This document shows positions 1 through 8,653 of a stretch of DNA of 64,000 nt, piece by piece. Every line of letters starts with the position of its first letter. The stretch's first letter is position 1. Made by a program: the position numbers and the translations under genes. The stretch lies in assembly GCF_002234595.1 (NCBI RefSeq), contig NZ_NMUL01000007.1, positions 62,001 to 126,000 of the forward strand, written 5' to 3'. The stretch comes from Amycolatopsis vastitatis (GTDB taxonomy: Bacteria > Actinomycetota > Actinomycetes > Mycobacteriales > Pseudonocardiaceae). The notes beneath the pieces are model-generated. The model saw only the letters and a list, made by a program, of their open reading frames with translations. It did not search any database and was not told where the DNA came from.

Positions 1-1363
1 CGCTGAACGGCCGGTTCATGTCCCACTTCAGGAAGTCGATGCCGTGCTCGCCGACGAGCCGGTCGAGCCAGTCGTACGCCCATTCCTGCACGTCGGGCCG
101 GGCGAAGTTGAGCACGAGCTGCCGCCGCAGCTCCGACCGGCGCCGGTGCGGGTGGTGCAGCACCCAGTCCGGGTGGGCGCGGTAGAGGTCGCTGTCGGGG
201 TTGACCATCTCGGGTTCGACCCAGAGGCCGAACTTCATGCCGAGCGCGTGCACCGCGTCGACCAGCGGTTTCAGCCCGTCGGGGAAACGCGAGCGGTTGA
301 CGTGCCAGTCGCCGAGGCCCGCGTGGTCGCCGGTGCGGGCGCCGAACCAGCCGTCGTCCATCACGAACAGCTCGACCCCGAGCGCCGCGGCTCGCTCGGC
401 GAGGGCCCGCTGCCCGGCTTCGGTGACGTCGAACCCCGTGGCCTCCCAAGAGTTGTAGAGCACCGGACGCAGTTCTCCCGGGTGCGGCAGGACGTGCGCC
501 CGGATGTAGGCGTGCCACGCCCGGCTCGCGGCGCCGAACCCGCCGCCGGTGTACAGCCCGGCGGAGACCGGCGTGGTCAGCGGGCGCCCGGGTCCGACGC
601 GGTGCACGACGCCCTCCTGGCCGAAGCCGCCGCTCACCGTCAGCCGTCCGGTCGAGGAACGCGTGGTGGTCAGGCGCCACGACCCGCTCCAGGCCAGCGC
701 GACGCCGTAGACCTCGCCGTGGCGCTCGGTCGCCGTCCCGTCGTCGACCATCACCCACGGGTTGGCGTGGTGACTGGTGATGCCGCGACGGCTGGCGAAG
801 GTGGTTTCGCCGTGGGGCACGGATTCCCGGTGCAGCTGGGTTTCCGCGGCCCAGCGCCCGGTCACGTGGCTGAGCCGGTAGTCCTCGAACACCGGCATCG
901 CCCAGGTGGCCGAGTCGGCCCGGACGACTTCGACGTCGGTGTCCGCGGCCAGCTCGGTCCAGCGTTCGAGGACGTCGCCGCGCAGCCGGTAGTGCAGGGT
1001 GATCCGCAGCGGGTAGTGCCGGTCCGCGAACCGGACGCGCAGGTGCCCGCCGGTGGTTTCGTGGTCCTCGTACCGCCATTCGAGGGCTCGCGTCCCGTCG
1101 GCGAACCGGACTTGCAGGGCGGGTGTCCAGTAGCGGGTGCCGCCGTCGGCCGCCAGCTCGTCGAGGCCTTCGTTCGGGTCGTTGAAGCCGTCCCACCAGG
1201 GAAGCGTTTTCCCGGCCAGCTCGGCCACGTCGGCCTCGGGCAGCGCGGCTCCCCAGTGGACATGAGTCGGGACGTCGTCTTCGCCGAGCCGGAACGCGTA
1301 CGTGCTCGACTCCCCGGTGAGCACCCAGGTGCGGTGTTCGGCGAGGAAGCTGATCCCGGTCAT
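1..1363 (-). CDS. alpha-galactosidase, GH36 family (partial, C-terminal part outside window)
   Basis: Glycoside hydrolase of family 36, expected to release terminal alpha-galactose from melibiose- or raffinose-type sugars in the cytoplasm (no signal peptide). The reverse strand is open for 454 codons from ATG 1363 and runs off the left edge without a stop. The N-terminal half looks like the GH36 beta-sandwich domain. Close to the visible end lies KWDMNR (residues 446-451), whose Asp448 is the catalytic nucleophile in this family. The general acid/base Asp, expected 60-70 residues later, is outside. The start at 1363 has AGCAGG nine bases upstream; an in-frame ATG at 1372 directly abuts that motif and is less likely. 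Family assignment is firm, exact substrate is not. Confidence 0.9.
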   Translation of the reverse strand, partial: MTGISFLAEHRTWVLTGESSTYAFRLGEDDVPTHVHWGAALPEADVAELAGKTLPWWDGFNDPNEGLDELAADGGTRYWTPALQVRFADGTRALEWRYEDHETTGGHLRVRFADRHYPLRITLHYRLRGDVLERWTELAADTDVEVVRADSATWAMPVFEDYRLSHVTGRWAAETQLHRESVPHGETTFASRRGITSHHANPWVMVDDGTATERHGEVYGVALAWSGSWRLTTTRSSTGRLTVSGGFGQEGVVHRVGPGRPLTTPVSAGLYTGGGFGAASRAWHAYIRAHVLPHPGELRPVLYNSWEATGFDVTEAGQRALAERAAALGVELFVMDDGWFGARTGDHAGLGDWHVNRSRFPDGLKPLVDAVHALGMKFGLWVEPEMVNPDSDLYRAHPDWVLHHPHRRRSELRRQLVLNFARPDVQEWAYDWLDRLVGEHGIDFLKWDMNRPFS

Positions 1364-1364
1364 G

Positions 1365-1410
1365 CGGGACATCCTGCTCACCGGCGTGGCCGCCGCCAAG
1401 GGATGTCCCG
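1365..1410. promoter_or_regulatory. inverted repeat over the alpha-galactosidase ribosome binding site
   Basis: CGGGACATCC at 1365-1374 is the exact reverse complement of GGATGTCCCG at 1401-1410. In addition GCTCACCGG is repeated directly at 1376-1384 and 1410-1418. The left arm covers the ribosome binding site and start of the alpha-galactosidase gene. It could be a paired operator for a sugar regulator or a leader hairpin; no regulator gene is visible. The rest of the 1364-1602 gap holds no gene that I can see. Confidence 0.4.
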
Positions 1411-1602
1411 CTCACCGGGCACCGCGAAAATGTGACACCAGTGCTTCCGGGGCGTTATTTAATGCCGCTGTTCGAGTGGCTTTCAACCCGAGATATTGGT
1501 TCTATCGGGTGGTAGTCGTAACAATGAGTGAGGTTGGAAAGATTCCAGGGGTGGCGGCGTGGCGGCGACGCCGGCTGTCGTCGTCAATGAGGGGTGATCG
1601 CC

Positions 1603-2589
1603 GTGGTGGTCAGCAGGAAAATCGAAGCGTTGCCGGGGCCGGGAGTCCAGGTCGACTGCCCGTGCGTGGTCGATCTCGTCGATGCCCACAGGCAATCCGG
1701 CCGGCCGCGCTTCGCGGAGATACGGGCGGCGTACGAGAACAGTCAGGGAAAGATCCTGGAGGAGTATTACGCGCCCCATTTCCCGGCGGCCGTTCTGCTC
1801 GTCGCCGCCAAGGAGAAGGCCGAGGTGAACGGCGGTGCGGAGCGGATCGTCCTCAAGATGAGGCTTTACTACGACGCGCGCAAGAGCACAACGGACGTCG
1901 ACGACGTCTTCCGGTTGGCTCGCCGGGTCGAGCGGAAGTACTCGGTCCTGCTTCGCGGGGAGACGCAGGACATCCTGGTGCGAGGGATCTACACCACGGC
2001 CGCCGTCCTCCTGAGCGTGCTCGACGCGATGGTGTGTTCGGAGCGCAAACGCAAGCGCGAGCGGGTTCGGGCCGCGGCCGCTTCGGCCCGGAAGGAGATT
2101 CGCCAGATCGAGCAGAACGCCCGTGATGCCGCCCTGGACCGCGCGCTCATCCGCTACCTCGGCGGTCTCGCCGCGGGTTTCGTCTTGGCCATCGTCGTCG
2201 TGATCACCCTGAAGGCCGAAATCGGCCCCCAGCTGACCACCTGCCTGGTAGCCGGCGCCATCGGCGCGATTCTGAGCGTCATGACGCGCACGACCAATCG
2301 GCAAAGAGTGCGCGTGGGCCTCGGCCAGGGGCGGTTCGTGATCTTTCTTTCCGGGTCCTTCCGGCTGATCATCGGCGCCATTTTCGGCGCGGCGACGTTC
2401 GTGCTCGTCAGTGTCGGACTGCTGCCGATCGCCGTCCCCCCAGCAGCTGAAAAGATGAATTTGTTCTTCGCCGGTCTCGCTTTTCTCGCCGGGTTCAGCG
2501 AACGCTGGGCGCAGGACGCGATCGTCCGCACCTTGCCCGGCGCCGCGGACCGGAACGCGGTCGAGCCGGCGCGGGGCAAGGACGGCTGA
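1603..2589 (+). CDS. hypothetical membrane protein with central coiled coil
   Basis: I do not recognise a characterised family. The N-terminal about 150 residues are soluble and mixed alpha/beta; residues about 145-180 are rich in Arg, Lys, Glu and Ala (KRKRERVRAAAASARKEIRQ) and look like a coiled coil. Four hydrophobic segments follow, at about 183-205, 211-228, 254-278 and 285-303, so the protein is probably a membrane-anchored assembly with a large cytoplasmic head. It stands alone between the divergent alpha-galactosidase and a convergent siderophore gene. The track frame is open from GTG 1594, but GAGGGG at 1589-1594 is better spaced for GTG 1603, which I chose. Function unknown. Confidence 0.65.
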   Translation: MVVSRKIEALPGPGVQVDCPCVVDLVDAHRQSGRPRFAEIRAAYENSQGKILEEYYAPHFPAAVLLVAAKEKAEVNGGAERIVLKMRLYYDARKSTTDVDDVFRLARRVERKYSVLLRGETQDILVRGIYTTAAVLLSVLDAMVCSERKRKRERVRAAAASARKEIRQIEQNARDAALDRALIRYLGGLAAGFVLAIVVVITLKAEIGPQLTTCLVAGAIGAILSVMTRTTNRQRVRVGLGQGRFVIFLSGSFRLIIGAIFGAATFVLVSVGLLPIAVPPAAEKMNLFFAGLAFLAGFSERWAQDAIVRTLPGAADRNAVEPARGKDG

Positions 2590-2636
2590 TCGGTCACGGG
2601 CGGTCGGTGAGTCCATCCATGCCCCCGCCACCACCC

Positions 2637-3593
2637 TCAACGGAGGTGCTTAGCGCCACTGCACAGATATCCGCCCATCGTCTTGAAGTACTCGTGCGCG
2701 GGCAGGTCGGTCCCGTCGGCGGTGCGGACGCGTTCGACCAGCAGGCCGGGCGACTGCCCGCGGCGGGCGTCCGGCCCGGCCACGATCACGACGCCGTCGC
2801 CTTCCCTGATGAAGATCCGGCCCGGCGTGCCGCCGTAGTGGCCCTGCGAGACCGACGCTTTCGTGATCCGCAGCTCCTGGCCGCGGTGGTAGGCGAACGC
2901 GTTCGGGTACGGGTCCGACAGCGCGCGCACGAACCGCTCGATGTCCGCGGGCGGCAGCGTCCAGTCGATCAGGCTGTCCCGCTTGGCGCGCTTGTGGAAG
3001 AAGCTGGCCTTCGCCCGGTCCTGTGGTACCGGCGTGTAGCCGGTCTCGATCAAAGAGATGGCTTCGGCGGTGATCGGCGCGATGAGGTCGACGGTACGGT
3101 GGAACAGGTCCGTCGTCGTGTCGGTGGGTCCGACGGGGATCGCGCGCTGCAGCACGATGTCGCCGGCGTCCAGTTCGCCGTCCATCATGTGGGCGGTGAC
3201 GCCGACCTCGGGCTCGCCGTTGATCACGGCCCAGATGAGCGGCGAGAAGCCCGCGTACGCCGGCAGCAGCGAGTCGTGGATGTTGAGGGTGCCGTGGCGT
3301 GGCAGCTCGAAGATCTCCGGCGGGAGCCAGGTGCGCCAGTTGTTCGCCACGATGAGGTCGAGGCCGGCGGCCTTGAGCTCGGCCAGGAGTTCGGCGTCGT
3401 CCGGGCGGTTGCGCAGGAGGACCGGGATGCCGTTCTCCTCCGCGAGGTCGGCGACCGAGTCGGCCCAGATCCGCTCGTAGGCGTGGTCGCTCTTCGGGTG
3501 CGTGACCACGAGGGCGACCTCGTGGCCGGCGTCGATGAGCGCCCGCAGGGTCCGGTGCCCCCAGGTCTGGTAGCCGAACATCGCGACGCGCAT
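2637..3593 (-). CDS. siderophore N5-hydroxyornithine formyltransferase (Fmt-like)
   Basis: Transfers a formyl group from N10-formyltetrahydrofolate, by homology to methionyl-tRNA formyltransferase. The catalytic triad region is present: Asn104 and His106 in LNIHDSLLP, and Asp142 in GELDAGDI. At 318 residues it has the usual length, with the C-terminal Fmt-like domain. Its place beside an ornithine N5-monooxygenase, in an iron-box-controlled divergent pair, indicates the substrate is N5-hydroxyornithine, giving N5-formyl-N5-hydroxyornithine for the NRPS (as CchA in coelichelin biosynthesis). ATG 3593 has AAAGGG just upstream. It is not a housekeeping fmt gene: no def or rsmB neighbour. Confidence 0.88.
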   Translation of the reverse strand: MRVAMFGYQTWGHRTLRALIDAGHEVALVVTHPKSDHAYERIWADSVADLAEENGIPVLLRNRPDDAELLAELKAAGLDLIVANNWRTWLPPEIFELPRHGTLNIHDSLLPAYAGFSPLIWAVINGEPEVGVTAHMMDGELDAGDIVLQRAIPVGPTDTTTDLFHRTVDLIAPITAEAISLIETGYTPVPQDRAKASFFHKRAKRDSLIDWTLPPADIERFVRALSDPYPNAFAYHRGQELRITKASVSQGHYGGTPGRIFIREGDGVVIVAGPDARRGQSPGLLVERVRTADGTDLPAHEYFKTMGGYLCSGAKHLR

Positions 3594-3637
3594 TGGTGCC
3601 CTTTCAAGATCGGGGGACGAACATCACCACGAACGTA

Positions 3638-3676
3638 CTAGGCGAGGCTCGCCTAAGTTAGGTTAGGGTTCCCTGA
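3638..3676. promoter_or_regulatory. two tandem iron boxes (IdeR/DmdR1-type) in divergent promoter
   Basis: CTAGGCGAGGCTCGCCTAA at 3638-3656 matches the consensus TTAGGTTAGGCTAACCTAA at 14 of 19 positions and is itself a near-perfect palindrome. TTAGGTTAGGGTTCCCTGA at 3658-3676 matches at 15 of 19, with a perfect left half. They sit between the divergent formyltransferase and monooxygenase genes, so iron-loaded repressor would silence both. Confidence 0.8.
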
Positions 3677-3704
3677 ACCGTACCGGAGCGCGCGAGGGAG
3701 CAAC

Positions 3705-5003
3705 ATGACTGCAGAGGTCCCGATCTACGACATCGTCGGCGTGGGCTTCGGGCCGTCGAACCTCGCGCTCGCGATCGCCCTCGCCGAGCACAACATGGGG
3801 CCGGGGGAGCCGGTGACCGCGCACTTCCTCGAGCGGCAGCCGCGGTTCGGCTGGCACCGCGGGATGCTGATCGAGACCGCGACCATGCAGGTGTCGTTCC
3901 TGAAGGACCTGGTCACCCTGCGGAACCCGACCAGCGAGTTCAGCTTCCTGAACTACCTGCACGCGTCCGGGCGGCTGGTCGACTTCATCAACCACAAGAA
4001 CCTGTTCCCGCTGCGGGTCGAGTTCCACGACTACTTCGAGTGGGCGGCCGCGAAGGTCGACGACGTCGTCTCGTACGGCACCGAGGTCGTCTCGGTGCGG
4101 CCGGTGTACGACGGTTCCGAAGTGGCCTACTTCGACGTCGAGGCGTCGGACGGTTCGTCGCTGCGGGCCCGGAACCTGGTGATGGGCACGGGCTTGCGGC
4201 CCCAGCTGCCCGAAGGCGTCACCGCCGGGGACCGGATCTGGCACAACAGCGAGCTGCTGTTCCGCGTCGAAAGCCTGCGCGGCAGCTCACCGCGACGGTT
4301 CGTCGTCGTCGGCGCCGGGCAGAGCGCGGCCGAGGTGGCCGCGTTGCTGCACGACGAGTTCCCGCGCGCCGAGGTGTGCGCGGTGTTCGCGCGCTACGGC
4401 TACAGCCCGGCCGACGACAGCTCGTTCGCGAACCGGATCTTCGACCCCGGCGCCGTCGACCAGTTCTACCGCGCGGGCGAGCCGGTGAAGGACCGCCTGA
4501 TGCGTTACCACGGCGCGACCAACTACTCGGCCGTCGACATCGACCTGATCGACGAGCTGTACCGGCGCGTCTACCGCGAGAAGGTGCTGGGTGTGGAACG
4601 GCTGCGGCTGTTCAACGTTTCGCGGCCGGTCGAGGTGACGGACACGGGAACGGTGACGGTCGAGTCCTTGACGACCGGCGAGCGCACGGTCCTGGAGGCC
4701 GACGCGGTCGTCTACGCGACCGGCTACCGGCCCGCGGATCCGACGCCGCTGCTCGGGGAGCTTGGCCCGCGCTGCCTGCGCGACGAGTCCGGCCGCCTGC
4801 GCGTTTCCCGGGACTACCGGATCGCCACGGAGCTCCCGCTGCGCGGCGGGATCTACCTGCAGGGCGGCACCGAGCACACGCACGGGATCACGTCGTCGCT
4901 GCTGTCGAACACCGCGGTCCGGGTGGGCGAGATCCTGCAGTCCATTGTGGACCGGCGCGTGGTGGCGGAGCCCGTGGGGGAGTACGCGATCAGCGGTCGC
5001 TGA
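3705..5003 (+). CDS. L-ornithine N5-monooxygenase
   Basis: Flavin-dependent N-hydroxylating monooxygenase (SidA/PvdA/IucD family) that makes N5-hydroxyornithine, the hydroxamate precursor. FAD-binding GVGFGPSN lies at residues 12-19, the NADPH-binding GAGQSAAEVA near residue 203, and the family ATGYRP motif near 343. Length 432 is typical. ATG 3705 follows GAGGGAG. The gene is transcribed away from the formyltransferase from an iron-box promoter and ends at a hairpin terminator. Ornithine rather than lysine is inferred from the NRPS/formyltransferase context. Confidence 0.93.
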   Translation: MTAEVPIYDIVGVGFGPSNLALAIALAEHNMGPGEPVTAHFLERQPRFGWHRGMLIETATMQVSFLKDLVTLRNPTSEFSFLNYLHASGRLVDFINHKNLFPLRVEFHDYFEWAAAKVDDVVSYGTEVVSVRPVYDGSEVAYFDVEASDGSSLRARNLVMGTGLRPQLPEGVTAGDRIWHNSELLFRVESLRGSSPRRFVVVGAGQSAAEVAALLHDEFPRAEVCAVFARYGYSPADDSSFANRIFDPGAVDQFYRAGEPVKDRLMRYHGATNYSAVDIDLIDELYRRVYREKVLGVERLRLFNVSRPVEVTDTGTVTVESLTTGERTVLEADAVVYATGYRPADPTPLLGELGPRCLRDESGRLRVSRDYRIATELPLRGGIYLQGGTEHTHGITSSLLSNTAVRVGEILQSIVDRRVVAEPVGEYAISGR

Positions 5004-5017
5004 CCCGTCGCAGTGGC

Positions 5018-5059
5018 CGTGAGTGAGAAACAGTGTTAGAACACTGTTTCTCACTCACG
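5018..5059. terminator. bidirectional hairpin terminator, copy 1
   Basis: A perfect 20-bp inverted repeat, arms 5018-5037 and 5040-5059, separated by AG (effective loop TTAGAA). It lies between two convergent genes and its right arm includes the stop codon of the DinB gene. A second copy with a compensated base pair is at 50712-50759. Confidence 0.8.
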
Positions 5060-5534
5060 ACAGCTGTTCCCGCAGGATGTCGCCGTGGCCGGTGTGGCGG
5101 GCGTATTCCTCGATCAGGAACAGGTAAATGAAGCGGAGGGTGACCTCGCCGACGACCGGGTGCGTCCAGCGGTCGTCGAGGGAGAAGGCCGCCGCGATCT
5201 CCCGCGAACGCGCGGTGGTCCCCTCGTGCTCGGCGATCACGTCGGCCACCGTCTCGTCGTCGGCGACGGCGAAACTGGCGTCTCCGGGGGTCGAGGGACC
5301 GTCGATCTCGGACTCGTCGAGTCCGGCCACCAGCCACTGGAACCACCGGCGCTCGGCGACGGCCGCGTGCTTGACCAGGGCGATCGGGGTGGTCAGGGAC
5401 GGCACCAGCCGGCGCCGGGCATCCGCTTCCGACAGGCCTTGCGCGTTCTCGACGAGGGCGAGGCGGCCGCGGTCGAGCATGGCCTCCAGCAGGTCGCGTT
5501 CGGGGCCGGTGGTCTTTTCGGGCAGCGCGTACAC
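5055..5534 (-). CDS. DinB family protein (DUF664 type)
   Basis: Member of the DinB/YfiT-like four-helix fold, whose actinobacterial members often use mycothiol as cosubstrate. Metal-ligand-type histidines are visible in LVKHAAVAERRW and in EEYARHTGHGDIL, matching the family pattern of three His on separate helices. 159 residues, normal length. GTG 5534 is the start used. It has its own transcription unit beside the siderophore genes and no evident role in siderophore synthesis. Substrate unknown. Confidence 0.8.
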   Translation of the reverse strand: MYALPEKTTGPERDLLEAMLDRGRLALVENAQGLSEADARRRLVPSLTTPIALVKHAAVAERRWFQWLVAGLDESEIDGPSTPGDASFAVADDETVADVIAEHEGTTARSREIAAAFSLDDRWTHPVVGEVTLRFIYLFLIEEYARHTGHGDILREQLS

Positions 5535-5612
5535 AGCAGTCAGCTTTCTCGAGGGGGATTCGGCCGGATCGGTCCTCGGGGACGGTGAGGAAGGCCGGGC
5601 CCCAGGATAGCG

Positions 5613-6416
5613 CTAGTTCACCGGTGCCGGGTGGTGGCGGCTGATCGGGATGACCATCGGCGTCCCGCTCACCGGGTCCGGGGTCACCTGGCAGCGAACG
5701 TCGAAAACCTCCTCGACGAGGTCCTCCGTGATGACGGAAGCCGGTTCGCCCGAGGCCACGATCCGGCCCGCCTTCATCGCGATCACGTGGTCGGCGTAGC
5801 GGCACGCCTGCGGAAGGTCGTGCAGCACCATCACCACCGTCCGGCCCTCGGCGCGGTTGAGGTCGACGACCAGGTCCAGGACGTCGATCTGGTGGGCCAG
5901 ATCCAGGTACGTCGTGGGTTCGTCGAGCAGCAGCACCGGTGTGCCCTGGGCGACCGCCATCGCGATCCACGCGCGTTGCCGCTGCCCGCCGGACAGCTCG
6001 TCCACCGGGCGGTCGGCGAGGTCCGTCAGCGAAGTCGCTTCCAGGGCCGCGCGCACCGCGCCTTCGTCCGAAGTGGACCATTGGCGCCACCAGCTCTGGT
6101 GCGGGGCGCGGCCGCGGCCGACGAGGTCGGCCACCGTCATGCCCTCGGGTGCCACCGGGGACTGCGGCAGGATCCCGAGCCGCTGGGCGACCTGGCGGGT
6201 CGGCAGGTCGTGGATCGACCGGCCGTCGAGGTACACCCCGCCCGCCTTCGGCGTGAGCAGCCGGGCCAGGGTGCGCAGCAGCGTCGACTTCCCGCACGCG
6301 TTGGCCCCGATGATCGCGGTGATCTTCCCGGGCGGGATGTCGAGGTCGAGGCCGTCGATGACGACCCGGTCGTCGTAGGCGACGCGCAGGTCCCGCACTC
6401 GCAGGAACGGTGTCAT
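5613..6416 (-). CDS. ferri-siderophore ABC importer, ATP-binding protein (FepC-like)
   Basis: Cytoplasmic ATPase of an iron-siderophore importer. Walker [10 protein letters not shown] is at residues 37-45, the signature LSGGQRQR near 141, and Walker B VLLLDEPT near 162; the H-loop is in MVLHDLPQA. Length 267 suits the FepC family. It is last in a three-gene operon after two FecCD permeases, and GGAGG for its ATG lies across the end of the upstream permease gene. The binding protein for this importer is encoded separately at 26285. Confidence 0.93.
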   Translation of the reverse strand: MTPFLRVRDLRVAYDDRVVIDGLDLDIPPGKITAIIGANACGKSTLLRTLARLLTPKAGGVYLDGRSIHDLPTRQVAQRLGILPQSPVAPEGMTVADLVGRGRAPHQSWWRQWSTSDEGAVRAALEATSLTDLADRPVDELSGGQRQRAWIAMAVAQGTPVLLLDEPTTYLDLAHQIDVLDLVVDLNRAEGRTVVMVLHDLPQACRYADHVIAMKAGRIVASGEPASVITEDLVEEVFDVRCQVTPDPVSGTPMVIPISRHHPAPVN

Positions 6417-6420
6417 CTTC

Positions 6421-7479
6421 TCAGCCTCCGGAACCGGATCGGTTGGCCCTGGCCAGCAGCCAGAGCAGCAGCGGGGCGCCCAGCGCGCCGGTCACGATGC
6501 CGACCGGCAGCGGGGACGCGGTGATCGAGCGGGCCAGGATGTCGCTGCCCAGCACCACCACCGCGCCGGTGAGCGCGGACGCGGTGAGCGGCGGGGACGC
6601 CTGGCGCGCCAGGCGTTGCGCGATCTGCGGCGCGGTGAGCGCGACGAACGAGACCGGGCCCGCCGACGCCGTCGCGAAGGCGACCAGCCCGGCGCCGGCC
6701 AGCAGGAGGCCGAGCCGCACCGGCTGGACCGGGGTGCCGAGCCCGGCCGCCACCTCGTCGCCGAGCTGGAGGGTGCGCATCCACCGCGACAGGGCCAGCA
6801 CCAGCGGCAGCAGCACCGCCAACGCGCAGGCCAGCGGGACGACGTGCGCCCAGCCGCGGTTGGCGAGGTTCCCGACGAGCCAGCCGATCGACGCCTGGGC
6901 TTCGGTGATCTGCGCGCGGCTGAGCAGGTAGTCGGTCAGGCTGGTGCACATCGCGAAGACGCCGATGCCCACCAGGATGATCCGGTAGCCGGTGGTGCCG
7001 CGCCGCCACGCGAGCACGTACACCAGCAGCCCGGTCAGCAACCCGCCCAGAAGGCCGAGCGTGGTGGTGCCGAGGCCACCGCCGAACCCGAACGAGATCC
7101 CCGCGACCACGGCGGTGGCCGCGCCCGCGTTGATGCCGATCATGTCCGGGCTGGCCAGCGGGTTGCGCGTGATGGTCTGGAACACCGCGCCGGACGCGCC
7201 GAACGCCAGCCCGGCCAGCAGCCCGGTCAGCGCCCGGGGCAGCCGCAGTTCCTGCACGATGTAGGCGGTGCCGCTGTCCCCGCCGCCGAACACGGCGGAA
7301 AGGACGTCGGACACGCCGAGCGGGACGTCCCCGATCGTCATGCCCACGCAGAACAACGCGAACGCCAGCACCGCGAGGACGAGCGAGACGACGGCGAGCC
7401 GGAGCCGGATCTGCCCCGACACCGGGGGTTTCGCGAGGCGGAACGTGACGCGGTCGCGCCGCACCTGCAGCAGGCTCAT
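6421..7479 (-). CDS. ferri-siderophore ABC importer permease (FecCD family, FepG-like)
   Basis: Polytopic membrane protein of the FecCD/BtuC family, 352 residues with about nine to ten hydrophobic segments. The family motifs [20 protein letters not shown]-like (here within [16 protein letters not shown]) and the [17 protein letters not shown] stretch, which contacts the ATPase, are present. It forms a heterodimer with the product of the preceding gene. One base separates its ATG from that gene's stop. The N-terminal basic tail (about 25 residues) is cytoplasmic. Confidence 0.92.
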   Translation of the reverse strand: MSLLQVRRDRVTFRLAKPPVSGQIRLRLAVVSLVLAVLAFALFCVGMTIGDVPLGVSDVLSAVFGGGDSGTAYIVQELRLPRALTGLLAGLAFGASGAVFQTITRNPLASPDMIGINAGAATAVVAGISFGFGGGLGTTTLGLLGGLLTGLLVYVLAWRRGTTGYRIILVGIGVFAMCTSLTDYLLSRAQITEAQASIGWLVGNLANRGWAHVVPLACALAVLLPLVLALSRWMRTLQLGDEVAAGLGTPVQPVRLGLLLAGAGLVAFATASAGPVSFVALTAPQIAQRLARQASPPLTASALTGAVVVLGSDILARSITASPLPVGIVTGALGAPLLLWLLARANRSGSGG

Positions 7480-7480
7480 G

Positions 7481-8518
7481 TCAGGACTCCACGAGCTTGC
7501 GGCGGCGGACCAGGTGGATGAAGAACGGCGCGCCGAGGAACGCGACGATCACGCCCGCCCGGACCTCACCGGGCCGAGCCATGACGCGGCCGAGGATGTC
7601 CGCGGCCAGCAGCAGGCACGGCGCCAGCACCGCGGTGTAGGGCAGCAGCCACCGGTGGTCGGGGCCGATGACGAACCGCACGGCGTGCGGGACGATAAGC
7701 CCGAGGAACACGATCGGCCCCGCGACGGCGACGGACGCGCCGGTCAGCAGCGTGACGGCCAGCGCGCCGCGCAGCCGCAGCGGACCCAGCCGGCGCCCGA
7801 GCGCGACGGCGACGTCGTCACCGAGCGCGAGGCTGTTCAGCGCGGGACCGCTCGCGATCGCCAGGACCACTCCGACGAGGAGGAACGGCAGGATCCGCAG
7901 CAGCGAACCGCTGTCGACGCCGGCGAGCGAACCGGCCGACCAGAACCGGAAACGGTTGAGCGCCACGGGGTCCGACAGCACCATGGCGCTGGTGAACGAC
8001 CCGAGCAGGGCCGTGACGGCGGCACCCGCGAGGGCGAGCTTGACCGGGCTCGAGCCGCTGCGGCCGCGGGTGCCGAGGGAGTACACGACCGCGGTGGCGG
8101 CGAGCGCGCCGGCGAAGGCGAACCAGACGTAGCCGTAAAGGGAACCGACGCCGAGCACGGTGATCGAGAAGACGATGGCGAACGCCGCCCCGGCGCTGAT
8201 GCCGAGCAGCCCCGGGTCGGCGAGGGGGTTGCGGGTCAGCGCCTGCATGAGCGTGCCGGCCAGCCCCAGCGCGGCGCCCACCGCGACGGCCAGGAGTGTC
8301 CTCGGCAGCCGGACACTGTGGATGATCACGGCGTCGGCCGAACCGTCGTTGTGCCAGAGCACCTGCCAGACCGCGCCGAACGAAATCTCCTTCGACCCCA
8401 GCCAAACGCTCAGCACACACAGGAAAACCAGGACACCGAGGGCGGCCAGCAGGCCGAGCGCGCGGCCCGTGTGTGGCGGGCGTCGCTTGAGAGCGATCCC
8501 TCCGGGGGCTGTTCGCAC
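7481..8518 (-). CDS. ferri-siderophore ABC importer permease (FecCD family, FepD-like)
   Basis: First gene of the import operon; 345 residues, FecCD fold with about nine to ten membrane segments. LTRNPLADPGLLGISAGAAF and the cytoplasmic GPIVFLGLIVPHAVRFVIG motif are diagnostic. GTG 8518 follows GGAGGTGCG. An iron box 23 bases upstream (8541-8559) lies in the divergent region shared with the NRPS gene, so import and synthesis are switched together. Confidence 0.92.
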   Translation of the reverse strand: MRTAPGGIALKRRPPHTGRALGLLAALGVLVFLCVLSVWLGSKEISFGAVWQVLWHNDGSADAVIIHSVRLPRTLLAVAVGAALGLAGTLMQALTRNPLADPGLLGISAGAAFAIVFSITVLGVGSLYGYVWFAFAGALAATAVVYSLGTRGRSGSSPVKLALAGAAVTALLGSFTSAMVLSDPVALNRFRFWSAGSLAGVDSGSLLRILPFLLVGVVLAIASGPALNSLALGDDVAVALGRRLGPLRLRGALAVTLLTGASVAVAGPIVFLGLIVPHAVRFVIGPDHRWLLPYTAVLAPCLLLAADILGRVMARPGEVRAGVIVAFLGAPFFIHLVRRRKLVES

Positions 8519-8540
8519 CGCACCTCCGACTGGTAGTGAT

Positions 8541-8559
8541 TTAGGTAAGGCTAACCGAT
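8541..8559. promoter_or_regulatory. iron box between importer operon and NRPS
   Basis: TTAGGTAAGGCTAACCGAT matches the IdeR/DmdR1 consensus at 16 of 19 positions, the best box in the window. A weaker candidate, read on the minus strand at 8586-8604, begins TTAGGCGACCCTAAC. The pair would control the permease gene to the left and the NRPS gene to the right. Confidence 0.85.
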
Positions 8560-8653
8560 GGTACAGGAGTGCATTCTCACCATCCGTTTGTTAGGGTCGC
8601 CTAAGTTTGCATCCCGATCGGGGTGCCGTGAGCAGCGGGAGGCTGGTCTACCG

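Noticed and set aside
44-1435. Long plus-strand frame at the left edge
   Set aside because: It is the antisense shadow of the alpha-galactosidase gene, whose KWDMNR motif and N-terminal domain are clear on the minus strand.
2637-3593. Housekeeping methionyl-tRNA formyltransferase
   Set aside because: It lies under iron boxes beside ornithine monooxygenase and has no def, rsmB or priA neighbour.
8558-8653. Upstream ATG 8558 as the NRPS start
   Set aside because: It overlaps the iron box, has no ribosome binding site and would add 32 residues without similarity to condensation domains.
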